Below are positions 9,015-19,830 of a stretch of DNA of 64,000 nucleotides, piece by piece. The notes beneath the pieces are model-generated. The model saw only the letters and a program-made list of their open reading frames with translations, did not search any database and was not told the DNA's origin. Origin of the DNA: Salvia splendens (Eukaryota > Streptophyta > Magnoliopsida > Lamiales > Lamiaceae); the NCBI RefSeq assembly GCF_004379255.2, contig NC_056048.1:11493197-11557196 (forward strand). Direction: 5' to 3'. The stretch's first letter is position 1. The number at the start of each line of letters is the position of its first letter. Both the position numbers and the translations under genes were made by a program.

Positions 9015-11751
9015 CTAGTATCCATATGATGTTCTCCTCATCATCCTCATGAATTCCTCAGCGTTTACTTCACCATCACCTGCACATTTCATTGGAGATT
9101 ACTACAATATTCAACATAAACTAAAGTAGAATTACAAATCCAGAATGCTAGAAGCAAATTTTATTAGCACAGCTATTTGCATGTCATGTCTAGCTAGAGG
9201 AAAATATTCAGAGCAAGCTTACGATCACGATCTGCTTCGTCGATCATGTCCTGAATTTCTTTCTCAGTGAAATTTTCACCCAACTCCTTGGCTATGCGCT
9301 GAATATCTGCAGTAGAGATCTTGCCCTGCACTCAAGTCTCAACTGATGAGCACCTATTTATGGGAATCAAGATGAAGTAGAATGTAAGATACTAGAGAAT
9401 CACATTTTTATCTTGGTCAATAATTTGAAAAGCTTTCATGAGCTCTTCTTTGGTGTCCCTTTCTCCAAACTTGGCAGTCATCATGTAACAAAATTCATCA
9501 AAGTCAATTGCACCACTTCCATCTTTGTCGACTTCAGCTATCATTCGAGTAATTTCCTGTAGTAAAAAGCTAGAAACCTTCAGACAATAGGACCATTTTC
9601 ATTATTTACACAAGTAACATGATAATTGGTATACTATAATCACAGCTAGAAGAACTAGCTGGTTAATCAGCTGAGCAAAACATATGGAGGCTAAATCCTT
9701 AATCATTTGTTCAGAGGCTCAAAGATAAAAATGCAAAGTATGAAAGGCATCGACTATGAACTTTCAATGATTCTTAACAGCCAACATGACATAGGCATAG
9801 AATGAATAAATGATTCAATCATAAGAAATTATAATATACTTTAGATAAAAACATAGAGATCAAAGTCATAAATGTTTTACAAAGCCACTGAGCCTCCCAG
9901 AATTCACAATCACTCTACATGCGATGTTTCATAGAAAGACGAAAGAAGCATAATCCTTGAAGTACGCATGTGCCACTATGGAAAATATAAAATCACCAAC
10001 ATTTTCGGTGCCAAAGAGATGCAGCATTTGTGGACTATATAATGGAAGCAATACTACATATTATGCTTTCCTACTAAAGTATAATCACACAACTCAATAC
10101 ACTTCTGAGTTCAGAGAGTAACCACCAGAACAGATATTAAAAATAAGCCATTACCTCTTCAGACATTTCAAAACCAAGAGCCCTGTAAAGTAACAAGATC
10201 AGTGATTTAGTGCAAGTAATAACTCTTCAACTTACAAGTACGTCTTAAATCCCAACGTCACACAACAAAAGAAGGAAGAATATACCTCATTGCAACATTC
10301 AGCTCTTTTGCATCAATTGTTCCTGCATGCAATTATTTGAAGTAATACAACCATTAAAAACAGACAACTGTATTGACATTTAATTCATTTGTTATACAGT
10401 TATAGATTTATCAGTACCAGATCCATCGGTATCAAAAAGTTCAAAAGCTTCTTTAATCTCCTGCTTTTTCTGTTGAGTTAACCCATGGGGCCGCCCTCTG
10501 GGTTTGTCTTTCCTGGACATTCCCCGGTAAAGAGAAGACTGCAATAGGGGAATGTTAAAAGGAATCATGTAATGGTTTGAAGAAGAACTAAACCAGAAAG
10601 AAAGAATGGAAGGCGAGATTAAAGAGAATTCTGGAGAGATAGGGAACAGATATGCTCAAAATCTGCACTTTAAATGCCATTGTATCCAGTTAAACTTATG
10701 AAATAAAAATTGATCTAAGAAGTCAATAGAAGCCAACTGCCATGTTCTCCTACTTCATCCAATCTTCAACCACATACCAAAGTGGCTTCATCCACTGTAC
10801 TCAAATGCATGAACCTAATTTAACTCTTTCTGTCAAATCAAATTTTATCTCCTTGTATGATAAATCTTAAAGCTATAGCAGAATATAGTACAAAAAAAGG
10901 AATGATTGCTAAAATATTTTTCTTTTCTTGTTACAATTTAGTTCAATTATACAAATATTTTCCACAGAAATTAGTAGGCTATTCAAATATTCTCAGAATA
11001 CGTACCAGTCATATCAACATAAACATCTATTATACCAATAGGAGCTCCATCAAAGATGCCAAAAAGAAGTTAAATAAGCTGAATTCTTAATTGAGGTAAA
11101 GTGAACATTTGGGATAGGCTATCAAAATAATTTTATCAATCATGACTTTTTTGATAATAAACAATATGATATCTAACTGAACTATGACAAATATGGACTA
11201 TAAGTTCATATAAAATTGCATCAGTTAAACCAAATAATTCCATTGTCTAACCTCCCTTCAGGTAGTAAGAGTCACACATTGATTAGAAAATCTGCAATTA
11301 CAGTAACTATCGACCCAAAATGTTGGAATCTGAAGAAGACTATACTTCCAATCAGCAAAATAGCGAATCATATAAATAAAGAGTAACAGTCTCATTTCCA
11401 GAAGTTGACTAGGTTGACCTAGACGCTCCTATCACGGAAACCCCTAAAAATACAAGTTACTAAACCCAATTTTCGGCTTCGTTCTTTGATTGTCGCTTAC
11501 AAGAAATTGAAAGGTCGATCTTGGTTCGTTAAATACGCCTAATTTTTTTCTAAAAAACATTTTTTTTACCAGAATCTCGGTAATGAAGAGTCGGAAGAAG
11601 GAAAATGAGTGAAACCAACATAATACTCATCTAGAGATCGCGCTCACCAAATACCACGAACAGAGGAAGGGAAATATAGATGAAACGATGAAGATTGCTA
11701 AGTAACGAAAAATGATCGATTCAAAAAGGATTGAATTGGAAACGTTACCAT
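9015..11751 (-). CDS. CEN2: Centrin (caltractin), seven exons
   Basis: Coding exons on the minus strand: 11749-11751, 10418-10538, 10286-10322, 10155-10182, 9404-9556, 9223-9325 and 9015-9079. They total 510 nt, or 169 residues plus TAG. All introns have GT-AG ends. The first coding exon is only the ATG; intron 1 (1210 bp) follows in phase 0. The product starts [16 protein letters not shown] and has four EF hands with complete acidic loops at residues 37-48, 73-84, 110-121 and 146-157. It ends RRTSYGY, as in plant centrins. Centrins are calcium sensors; in plants they are known partners of TONNEAU1 at cortical microtubules, of the DNA repair factor RAD4/XPC and of the TREX-2 mRNA export complex. 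No damage is seen. CEN1 and CEN2 are close paralogs, so the symbol is tentative. Confidence 0.95.
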
Positions 11752-11867
11752 ATCAATTTGTGGAAGATGATCTCGAGCCTCTGCTCCTGGATTAAGGTTT
11801 TATCGCGTGAATTGAAATAAGAGAGGAGGGAGAGAATTCTGAGTTTTAAGTTTGGAGTAGAAAAAGA
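11752..11867 (-). promoter_or_regulatory. Centrin 5' UTR and proximal promoter
   Basis: Between the centrin ATG and the first 78-bp repeat. On the minus strand a TTTATATACT box lies at about 11870-11882, some 120 bp before the ATG, which is a plausible TATA position for a short 5' UTR. The transcription start is not visible. Confidence 0.45.
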
Positions 11868-12096
11868 TTGGTTAGTATATAAAGGAAACTTGAGGGGTTA
11901 AAATGAATATTTTATATCGCAAATGCAACGAGGACTAAACAAAGAATGGTTAGTATATAAAGGAAACTTGAGGGGTTAAAATGAATATTTTATATCGCAA
12001 ATGCAACGAGGACTAAACAAAGAATGGTTAGTATATAAAGGAAACTTGAGGGGTTAAAATGAATATTTTATATCGCAAATGCAACGAGGACTAAAC
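11868..12096. repeat. 78-bp tandem repeat, three copies, upstream of centrin
   Basis: The word GTTAGTATATAAAGGAAACT starts at 11871, 11949 and 12027, giving an exact period of 78. Copies are almost identical up to GAGGACTAAAC. Each unit carries the TATA-like box, seen on the minus strand as TTTATATACT. The third unit is cut by the Mutator-like element that follows; its continuation is on the far side. Confidence 0.95.
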
Positions 12097-12862
12097 GGCT
12101 ACTTACATATTTCATACAAAATGTTTTATCTTTGTTTCAATTTAATACAAAAAGTAATATACATATTCCATACAAAAAGTTACATTAGTATTTTAAATTA
12201 ATACATTCCATTAAATATTTTAAACACAGTTAGTTAATTTATAATTTGTCCAACTTATCATTATAATAAAAGAATAATTAAAGATTTAATACAATTAATT
12301 ACTCTAAAAAATAACAGTCAATATCAATTCTTCCAGTAATTGATCGTGGTTTAAAAAAATTCTGTCTTTCAATATATTCTATTTTTTTGTTATATTCTTA
12401 ATAGAACACAGTCTAAAATATGTTCATATTTCATTTTTACAAAATGGTTAATCTGAGCTTCAAACAGTTAATAAGTCAATATTTAATTTTTAAAAAAAGA
12501 TTCAATATCTTTTTAGTTGTATTCTCCATTGTTACATGAGAAACTTCGACAATAAAATGCAATTCGCTAATTTAATGGTGAAGAGTGGTGATTTTTTTTC
12601 TATGTGTTTTTCATTTTTGTGAGTAATAAAAATAACTGTGTTTGAAATAATTAATGGAAGGTTTTAATTTAAAACTTTGTGTACAAATTTGAAATATTGA
12701 TGAAGTTTTTTGTATGTATGATGTAATTGGAAGTAACGGTGTTAGTAGAGACTTAACGGAATATATATTAATTTAAAATACTAATGTAACTGTTTGTATG
12801 AAATAAGGACACTTAATATTTTTTGTTGACAAAATATTTTGTACGAAACCTATAATTATCCC
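12097..12862. mobile_element. Non-autonomous Mutator-like element, 766 bp
   Basis: Flanked by a perfect 9-bp direct repeat GGACTAAAC (12088-12096 and 12863-12871), the size made by Mutator transposases. The ends are inverted repeats of about 120 bp with mismatches: GGCTACTTACATATTTCATA on the left against GGGATAATTATAGGTTTCGT read from the right. Both arms contain GTTACATTAGTATTTTAAAT. No open frame of note. It sits inside the 78-bp repeat array between the divergent centrin and SFT2 genes. Confidence 0.9.
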
Positions 12863-13018
12863 GGACTAAACTACAAATTCTTAACTATTGAGCTTGACCC
12901 AGTTGGTTTGGAAATCGATTTCACAAAATCCAATGCCTCGACTGATGAATTTCAGATCTACCAGAAAACATCAATCCGTTCCATTAGATTCCTGACTGCA
13001 TAGATTAATTCGAGGAAA

Positions 13019-15288
13019 ATGGAGAAGATGAATCAAGCATTTGAGAGGGTGAAAATGCTGGTGGGGATGGAGGTTGATGACGAGGAGGAGCAGCAGCAGC
13101 AGCAAGAGTCTTCTTCGTACATGGATGATTTCAATCGCAACTGCACTTTGTCAACTAAACAGGTAAAACTTTGTTTAGTCATTATGTATTTTTCTGGAAT
13201 TTGCAATTGCAAATTACAGCGGGGTTTTGCAATTTGCAAGCTTATTTCTACTTCCTTTTGGCAGAGACTGTATGGATTTGCAATTTGCTTATCTGCTGGT
13301 ATAACTTGCACACTCTTGGTAAGTTTCCAAATCATTTTGATTACCTAAATTGAAGAGGATGAAATTATCTCTGTGTCAAGTCATGTCTCCAACAGATGAA
13401 GCACTGAAATCAACAAATTTGTGTTTTTTTGTCTTCTGCCTCACAGTCGATGCTTGTTTTCTTCCATCCTGTCAAATTTGGGATAACATTCTCATTAGGA
13501 AATCTGCTTGCTCTTGGAAGGTCCGTATTTCAATGATACTACGAGCTAAACCCGCTTTGCTTTTTGTCATTCTAACATGTATGTTCTCAATATGTCATCC
13601 GAATGCTCATTTTGGCATTGGCAATCACATGCTTTTTGTTAAGATCTCATCTCTTAAACAGTTGCTGTAGTGTATTGTTAGACATTTTCTTTCTGTATGA
13701 CTTTACTACTTACAAGTCTCCTTCCCCCACATTCTAGGTATATTACAAAGATGGTGCAGAGATATTAGATTATCTCTAGGTTTTCGTGTTATAGATGATC
13801 AAGGAAACACACTTGGTTCTTAAATCCTGCCGGCTGCCATGCTGCTTACAACTGTTCTTGCCCATTAAGGACTATGATTTTTTGCTACTTGTGGAGCTCT
13901 TAGTTTCTGTTGACTGATCACATGAGATTGATATTTTTCTGTCTTTTCGTTCTCATTCCTTGCTTGCTTAATTGCTTTTGATCATATAACATCCATTCAC
14001 CTCATAGTTTTTTATGCCATTACTCTTTCTATGATCATTTTCAAATCCAGTAGAAGTATATTTCAAATGCTAACTTTGATGTTTTTCGGTGGCAGCACAG
14101 CATTCCTTATTGGCCCTAAAAGACAATTCACCATGATGCTTGACCCAGTCCGTATATATGCTACAGCAATGTATATTGCTAGCATCATAATTGCTCTTTT
14201 TTGTGCTGTATATGTGAGTTTCTTATATAATTAGTTTAATGTTTTGGAATGTAATTTTTTTAACCTTTTCTTCTCCTCATTCCTAAGAGTCTTTCACTCA
14301 AATGTCACAGGTCCGCAACAAGCTATTGACACTTCTGGCAATTGTGCTGGAGTTTGGTGCTCTTATTTGGTATGTATTGTCATATTGATGCATATGCATA
14401 ATTTGTGGTTATGCACTATATTATCTGTTGTTGTCACCCCCAGCAATAGGGAGATCGAAACTTGGACCTATTACTTGTTAGTATCATGAAGCACTAATAT
14501 CTCTCTAGAAGCTATAGTTGCTATGGAACGCAATGTTATCTCCTTAGTGTTGGTAAGGTAGAACTATGACTTGTTCAGCCTGACTGCTGATGGCCATGGG
14601 CTGTGGGTTGAAGATCCTTCACATTCTTAAACCCACCTTTATTATCCTCGAAAGGATTTGGTACCAACCAACCATTGCTCTAGCATCCATCAGATTCCTC
14701 CTTCACTTTTCTTGTGATATGGAGTGATAGGCAAAGAATGGAAAAACGCAGGAAACTTATTGATAAAATGCACCAACAAGAACTTGACTTTGATAAACTG
14801 AAAAGAAAGGAACACGAAACATCAATAATGATCTTCTCCAAAGATATCCCTATCTAACATCAAGGTGTATTTATAGGAGTCTACAATCTTAAAACAAATC
14901 AACAGCATATCAAATGCTAACTACTCAAACTAATCTTGGAAACAAATCAAATCAACATTAATTTATTCAATTAAATGGTAAGGCTATATCTTCCTTCTTT
15001 ATATGATGAGATATCATTCGACATTCGATCTCTATCATCTTGTGCGAACATGCCATGTGATTGTCAAGATATATCTCGTCTGGAATTGTCTACCCATGCC
15101 TATCATTTTATTTAGGGACTTGGATCCTCCATTATTTTGATATATAGAGGACATATGATTGGTATTGTGGTTGGTGTGATATCTTAGTGGCCATTTCTGT
15201 TATGTACAGGTATAGTGCAAGCTACATCCCCTTTGCGAGGGCCATGGTTTCAAAACTTATGTTAGCATGCTTCGACACTGAGTTCTAG
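13019..15288 (+). CDS. SFT2: SFT2-like vesicle transport protein, six exons
   Basis: Exons 13019-13162, 13265-13318, 13447-13520, 14096-14213, 14311-14369 and 15210-15288 total 528 nt: 175 residues and a stop. All junctions are GT-AG and phases agree. The product has an acidic, Gln-rich N-terminal cytosolic part (DDEEEQQQQQ), then four hydrophobic segments: RLYGFAICLSAGITCTLL, a segment with FGITFSLGNLLALG, YATAMYIASIIIALFCAVY, and LLTLLAIVLEFGALIWYS. The signatures HPVKFGITFSLGN and GPKRQFTMMLDPVR and the end MVSKLMLACF are typical of the family. SFT2 proteins are Golgi membrane proteins needed for fusion of endosome-derived retrograde vesicles. Intron 5 (840 bp) is the longest. The gene is head-to-head with centrin, 1.27 kb apart. 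Confidence 0.95.
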
Positions 15289-15570
15289 GGCACAACAACA
15301 GGCTCACAACTTGCAGCTGCAAAATGATAGAGCCGAGTGGTTCACTGGAGAAAGCGAATTTGTTGAGGTTATTTTGATTACTCTCTGCCAAAGTAGAATG
15401 TAATGGGTGATTAGCATTTCTAATAACCGAATCCAACTGTTTTGGTTACTCGAATTATCTTGGTTGAGTTCCAATTTTTTATGGATGTGATTTTGGATCT
15501 ATAATGATATCATAACTTGGGCTTCAAATCACAAAAAGCATGTTGGGCTTTTAATCTAAGATAAGGAGTA
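15289..15570. other. SFT2 3' flank
   Basis: Presumed 3' UTR and spacer up to the first Stowaway end. No gene or repeat seen. Confidence 0.5.
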
Positions 15571-15924
15571 CTCCCTCCGTCCTCGAAGAGGAGTCCCATT
15601 TCTTTTCGGCACAGGTATTAAGAAATGTTAAGAAAAAAGTGGGTGGAAAAATGTTAAGTGGTATATGAGTCTCTCACTTGTATATACTCTAGGTGTATCG
15701 AAACGGGTAGCGGGTAATGGATAATTCCCAACCTGACCCGATACCCGACGAAATCGGGATACATGATGGGATCGGATATTTTTATTTTGGATTTTGGGGT
15801 ATACGCGATACCCGTTCAGGTATACATGTTAGTCTCGATATACTCGATATTTATATAAGTATTTTAAAATTTTTAATTTTTAATTTTGAGTGAACAAAGT
15901 TTCCTCCATTATACCAGTTAGCAC

Positions 15925-16047
15925 AAAGATTTGCAAATCTTTTTAATGGAGGATTTGGCATAAAGATCGACAAATCTTTTTAATGGAGGATTTGGCATAA
16001 AGATCGATTTGCAAATCTTTTTAATGGAGGATTTGGCATAAAGATCA
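15925..16047. repeat. Short tandem repeat inside the hAT-like element
   Basis: Three copies of a unit of about 45-52 bp containing AAATCTTTTTAATGGAGGAT followed by TTGGCATAAAGATC. Confidence 0.9.
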
Positions 16048-16239
16048 TATAAGAAGAAGCATCAATACCACTATACCAGTTAGCCACCAAAAATAAAGTT
16101 CAAACATATGTTTGCAAATCTGACTTATTGGTTTACCATGAATAGATTTTCTTAGTCATTTCTTCGTTATCTTTCTTGCAATACGTGAAAACTGTATTTC
16201 AAATGTTTGGATAGTATATAGAGACCTCATAGAGACATA

Positions 16240-16310
16240 AGAACTTAAATCATTTTCCAACTAAAAAACTGTCTCTAAGAACTTAAATCATTTTCCAACT
16301 AAAAAACAAT
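16240..16310. repeat. Two-copy direct repeat
   Basis: GAACTTAAATCATTTTCCAA followed by CTAAAAAAC occurs twice in tandem about 42 bp apart. Confidence 0.85.
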
Positions 16311-16396
16311 ACTCATTCAATTATTGAAGTGTTAGCATATAAAAAATGTAGTACATACATAACAAAATAGTAATAAGCTTATTATTATAAAAAATA

Positions 16397-16797
16397 AAGG
16401 GTAAATGGCTTAAAAAATCATAAAGTTTTGTCAAATTCTGGTTTATCCCGTAACTTTAAAAAATTGCCAATTATATCATAACTTTGACAATTTTCTGAAT
16501 TGTCTCATAGTCAATGATTTGAGGGAAATTATGTATGCTTTTGGAAAATGAAAAGCATCATATGAATAATACATTTGACTATTTAAACGACGTCATTAAT
16601 GCATTTAGTAAATTATGTCTTTAATTTTTACATATATACACATTACGTTGATAAATTTAGAAACGTGGCATGATGAAATTTTTTTATATGTGACATTTGA
16701 GAAAATTGTCAAAGTTATGATATAATTGACCATTTTTCAAAGTTGTGGGATAGACAATTTAACCAAACTTCATGGCTTTTTTTTGCCCATTTACCGA
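16397..16797. mobile_element. Nested MITE with long inverted repeats
   Basis: The left arm starts GGGTAAATGGCTTAAAAAAT and the right arm, read on the other strand, GGTAAATGGGCAAAAAAAAG. Both continue into a shared block with ATATCATAACTTTGACAATT. Arms are about 120 bp and the element about 400 bp. It is inside the hAT-like element, so it is younger than that insertion. Confidence 0.8.
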
Positions 16798-17276
16798 TAG
16801 ATAAATGAAAAAATAAGATTTAAATAAAAAAGTTGATCCAGGTCGAGTACCCACAGCGTCGGGTGCAGAATACCCGACTCGGGTATCGGGTTATACCTGA
16901 CTCAGCGTGGGACAGGTATCAGGACTGCCAATTTGTCCAAAACGGGTAGCGGCTCCCCGACTAAGCGGGTGCGGTACCCGCAGGTACCCGTTTCGATACT
17001 CCTAATAGACTCCCCTTGTCCCATAAAAATAGGGAAACTTTCTTTTTTCATATGTCCCTCCGTCCCATAGAAATAGGCCATATTTCCTCTTTCATTCGTT
17101 CCATAGAAATAGTTCATATCCATTTATGGCAACTTTTTTCTTCTTCTCTTTTACTTTATCACTTATGGACCCCATCACCCACTACACAATTTCAACTATT
17201 TTTTCTCTTTCTTTCTTATTTTACCAATTACGCATTAAAACTCGTGTCAACCTTAAATGGTCTATTTCTATAGGAC

Positions 17277-17293
17277 GGGGGGGGGGGGGGGGG
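17277..17293. repeat. Poly-G run of 17
   Basis: Seventeen G in a row replace the GGACGGAGGGAG right end of a Stowaway copy. True homopolymer growth or a sequencing or assembly error are both possible. Confidence 0.9.
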
Positions 17294-17366
17294 AGTATAT
17301 CATTTCTATTTATGGAAAGTTCTCATAAACTCATTACCCATATATATCAATTTTATTTACAACTTA

Positions 17367-17628
17367 CTCCCTCTGTCCACTATTTAAAGAACCATTTTGC
17401 CATTTTGGATTACCCACGATTTATAGAATCATTTCCTTTATTTCACTTTCAGTATGCAAACCTCACATTCCATCAACTATTTATACTCACAATCCAATAT
17501 AAAACTAATACTTTAAATGAGTCTCGCATTCCACCCACTTTCTCCTTTTACTTTTCTTCTCAAAGTCAAACAATTTATTAAAACTCATGTCGAGTCAAAA
17601 TGGATCTTTAAATGGTGGACAGAGGGAG
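17367..17628. mobile_element. Stowaway MITE, 262 bp
   Basis: Ends CTCCCTCTGTCCACTATTTA and, read from the right, CTCCCTCTGTCCACCATTTA are inverted repeats, flanked by TA on both sides (17365-17366, 17629-17630). Confidence 0.92.
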
Positions 17629-18151
17629 TATATCACTAGGGCTCACTATTAAACACTAATAATAATGTGGGCCCCATTATCCACTAACAATCTTTTAACT
17701 ACTATTCTCCTTATCTCTCTTACTTTACTAATTATGCATTAATTTCAGTGTCGTCCCAAATGTTCTTATTTTTTTGGGACGGATGGAGTATTAGTTTTAA
17801 ATGAAATGGGATAGTAGAATGTGGGGTCTATTACCATTTATAGTAAAAATGAATCGGACGGACGGACCGAAATGGAAAAACAGGACTCATGTTCGCGGAC
17901 GGATAGAGTATTTAAGATAAATAAGTGTGGGACAATTGAATCCAGAGGTTAGGCTATTTGAGTATTATTTGAATTCAATGGATGTAATGAAAATTGTAGC
18001 TTAGCTATGTGATTTCCTCCCTTGCTTTTCCTTTATTTGGAAAACCAAATTTAATTTCTAACCCCTGTTTCTGGCACTAGGAGAGGGAGAAGAATCCATA
18101 CAATCTGCATTTATGCACTAAAACACTCAGAAAACCCAAATATTTTTTTTA

Positions 18152-18402
18152 CTCTCTCCGTCCCCTAATAGGAGTCGTTCTTTGACCGGGCACGAGTTTT
18201 AAGAAATGTAGAGAAAAGTTAGTTGAAAAAGTTAGTGGAATGTGGGACCCACATTTTTATATTTGTTTTATAATAAAATGTGAGTGTAGTGAGTTAGTGG
18301 AATGTGGGGCCTACTACCATTTATGGTAAAAATGAAGAGTGACTCTTAATGGGGGACGACCCAAAATGGAAATTAGCGACTCTTATTCGGGGACGGAGGG
18401 AG
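18152..18402. mobile_element. Stowaway MITE, 251 bp
   Basis: Left end CTCTCTCCGTCCCCTAATAG and right end, reversed, CTCCCTCCGTCCCCGAATAA, flanked by TA at 18150-18151 and 18403-18404. It lies about 90 bp downstream of the mini ZF-HD stop codon. Confidence 0.92.
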
Positions 18403-18494
18403 TATTACTGTAGAAAACCCAACTATTATTTTATTGCATTGAAATAACTGGAAACAAAATGCTACATCAATAACAAGGGATGCATGCAGGCTAC

Positions 18495-18827
18495 TCAATA
18501 GTTGGTTGCAGTAGCAGTAGCAGTAGCAGCAGGAAGGTTATTGGCCTTGTGTTTGTGCATCCAGACCTTCAGAACTTTCTTGCTGACTCCAATCTCCTCA
18601 CAGAAGCTTCGCACCTCGGCATCATCTGCATTGTATATCTTCCATCCATTTTTGTGAGCAAATCGGCGCATCTTCTCTCTCTGGTCCAGGGTGCCTTCTT
18701 CTCCTCCAGCCATAAACTCGCCACAGACATCGGTGGCGCTTCCACCAATGGCGGCCGCATGGTTCTTGAGGCACTCCATGAGCATATATGTTGGTGTGGT
18801 GATCATGCTTTTCTCCTCACCTGTCAT
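18495..18827 (-). CDS. Miniature zinc-finger homeodomain protein, internally shortened
   Basis: A single-exon frame of 110 codons with a good ATG. Residues about 15-45 (YMLMECLKNHAAAIGG, CGEFMAGGEEGTLD) are the first half of the ZF-HD dimerisation finger. The second half, with the C-A-A-C-x-C-H-R-N-F-H zinc ligands, is missing. The frame goes straight into QREKMRRFAHKNGWKI and the rest of a ZF-HD homeodomain, including its recognition helix (VLKVWMHKHK), residues about 46-95. The N-terminal arm and start of helix 1 are also missing. The C terminus is an Ala-Thr repeat encoded by a GCTACT microsatellite. ZF-HD proteins are plant transcription factors, usually 200-300 residues, mostly intronless; MIF proteins keep only the finger. 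This is a different reduction. A decaying gene is the alternative, but the frame is clean. Confidence 0.8.
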   Translation of the reverse strand: MTGEEKSMITTPTYMLMECLKNHAAAIGGSATDVCGEFMAGGEEGTLDQREKMRRFAHKNGWKIYNADDAEVRSFCEEIGVSKKVLKVWMHKHKANNLPAATATATATNY

Positions 18828-18901
18828 ATCTCTCTACAACTATTCTATGACTAAGAAGACAAAAGAGCACTTACTTCTTAACCATACTTACTCATGTTGG
18901 T

Positions 18902-18911
18902 GTTATATAGC
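18902..18911 (-). promoter_or_regulatory. TATA box of the mini ZF-HD gene
   Basis: GCTATATAAC on the minus strand, about 75-85 bp before the ATG. It leaves room for a 5' UTR of about 50 bases and supports transcription of the reduced gene. Confidence 0.6.
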
Positions 18912-18929
18912 AAATCCCATTTAATTAGC

Positions 18930-19830
18930 AGTTGAAAGGCAGTGGCAGGATTAGCATAATGGTGCCCTTCATTAACTTAGTAGGAGAGTGGAATTATTTG
19001 CCAATGAGTAAGCACTATTTACTCTACTGTTTTCATTAACTATGTAAATATAATTACGACACTCTTTCATTTATAAACGCAAAATTTTTTATACAAATCA
19101 TAACTTTTGATTGACTAAGTCAATCTCATAGCTTTCAAAATAAGCGAATTATATTATGTTAATCTTGTACATTTCTCGATTATCTCATACATTAAACTTT
19201 TGATAAAATTTATCATTTAAATCATAATTTTTGTTACTTCTAACTAAATTTGGCTTTGTTCTACATTATGGTAGTCAATTTCTAGATTATTAGTATTATG
19301 TAAGTCGTCAAGATATATTAAAGAGTACAAAAGTTCTGATTTATTTTTAATCTGCTATTTTTAAAAATTATGACATTGACCAAAACTTAGCCAAGTTACG
19401 ATTTAAAAGATAATTTTCCGTTTATAAATTTATCAGAGAATTTATTGTAGCCGGCGATTTTTTTTTTTTTGAAATTGAAATATTGATTTTGACTATTCAT
19501 TTTGCATACCCAAACTACAGCGAAATCCTATTAAGAGAGGCCAAAATTTAAATTAGCCGAGGAAAAAATCAACTTGCATTAAATATCGTCTAAAGATTCT
19601 AAATAATTGAACGTACATTTTTGCCCTCAAACCATTTGAGGGTGATTTAGTCCAAAAAAATTTAAAAAATGTCAATATTACCTTGAAACTTGCATTAACT
19701 ATAGTATACAGACCGAAAATGAGCTTTTGAAAGTATAGATACCGCAAATGTGCATCGGTGAAAGTATATGTCCTAAATTTGTAGTTCACTCTATAGAATC
19801 ATACTCTAGTTTAGGAGGTTGCAAAAGAGA
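18930..19830. other. AT-rich spacer with a solitary foldback arm
   Basis: No gene seen. The part 19553-19795 resembles one arm of the foldback element at 19831-20913: read on the minus strand it contains GAACTACAAATTTAGGACAT, CCGATGCACATTTGCGG and, further on, a TTTTTTTGGACTAAATCACC block. It is probably a relic of the same family. Confidence 0.55.

Larger units (their letters stand above)
15690..17004. mobile_element. Non-autonomous hAT-like element, 1315 bp
   Basis: Ends are inverted repeats: TAGGTGTATCGAAACGGGTA on the left and, read from the right, TAGGAGTATCGAAACGGGTA. Flanking 8-bp direct repeats are ATATACTC (15682-15689) and ATAGACTC (17005-17012), 7 of 8 identical. Subterminal regions are full of ACCCG/CGGGT words, as is common in hAT elements. 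No transposase. It contains a small tandem repeat and a nested MITE. Confidence 0.85.
17012..17788. mobile_element. Cluster of nested Stowaway copies
   Basis: At least two elements overlap here. A left end CTCCCCTTGTCCCATAAAAA at 17012 pairs with a right end TTTTTTTGGGACGGATGGAG at 17788 (TA follows). Within it a second pair, GTCCCTCCGTCCCATAGAAA (about 17054) and TTTCTATAGGACGG plus poly-G ending at 17295. The internal order is not fully resolved by eye. Confidence 0.55.
15571..17908. mobile_element. Stowaway MITE split by later insertions
   Basis: Left end CTCCCTCCGTCCTCGAAGAG follows TA at 15569-15570. A matching right end, GGACTCATGTTCGCGGACGG then ATAGAG, is followed by TA at 17909-17910. 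The two ends share the GGACT-x-TTCG-GGACGG pattern, so I read them as one original element of a few hundred bases, opened by the hAT-like element at 15690 and by other Stowaway copies after 17012. Stowaway elements are moved by Tc1/mariner transposases and duplicate TA. Confidence 0.65.

Noticed and set aside
11868..12096. CRISPR-like array
   Set aside because: Repeats are directly adjacent with no spacers, and the genome is eukaryotic.
18480..18854. Long frame on the plus strand over the mini ZF-HD gene
   Set aside because: It is the antisense of a clear ZF-HD coding frame and has no family match.
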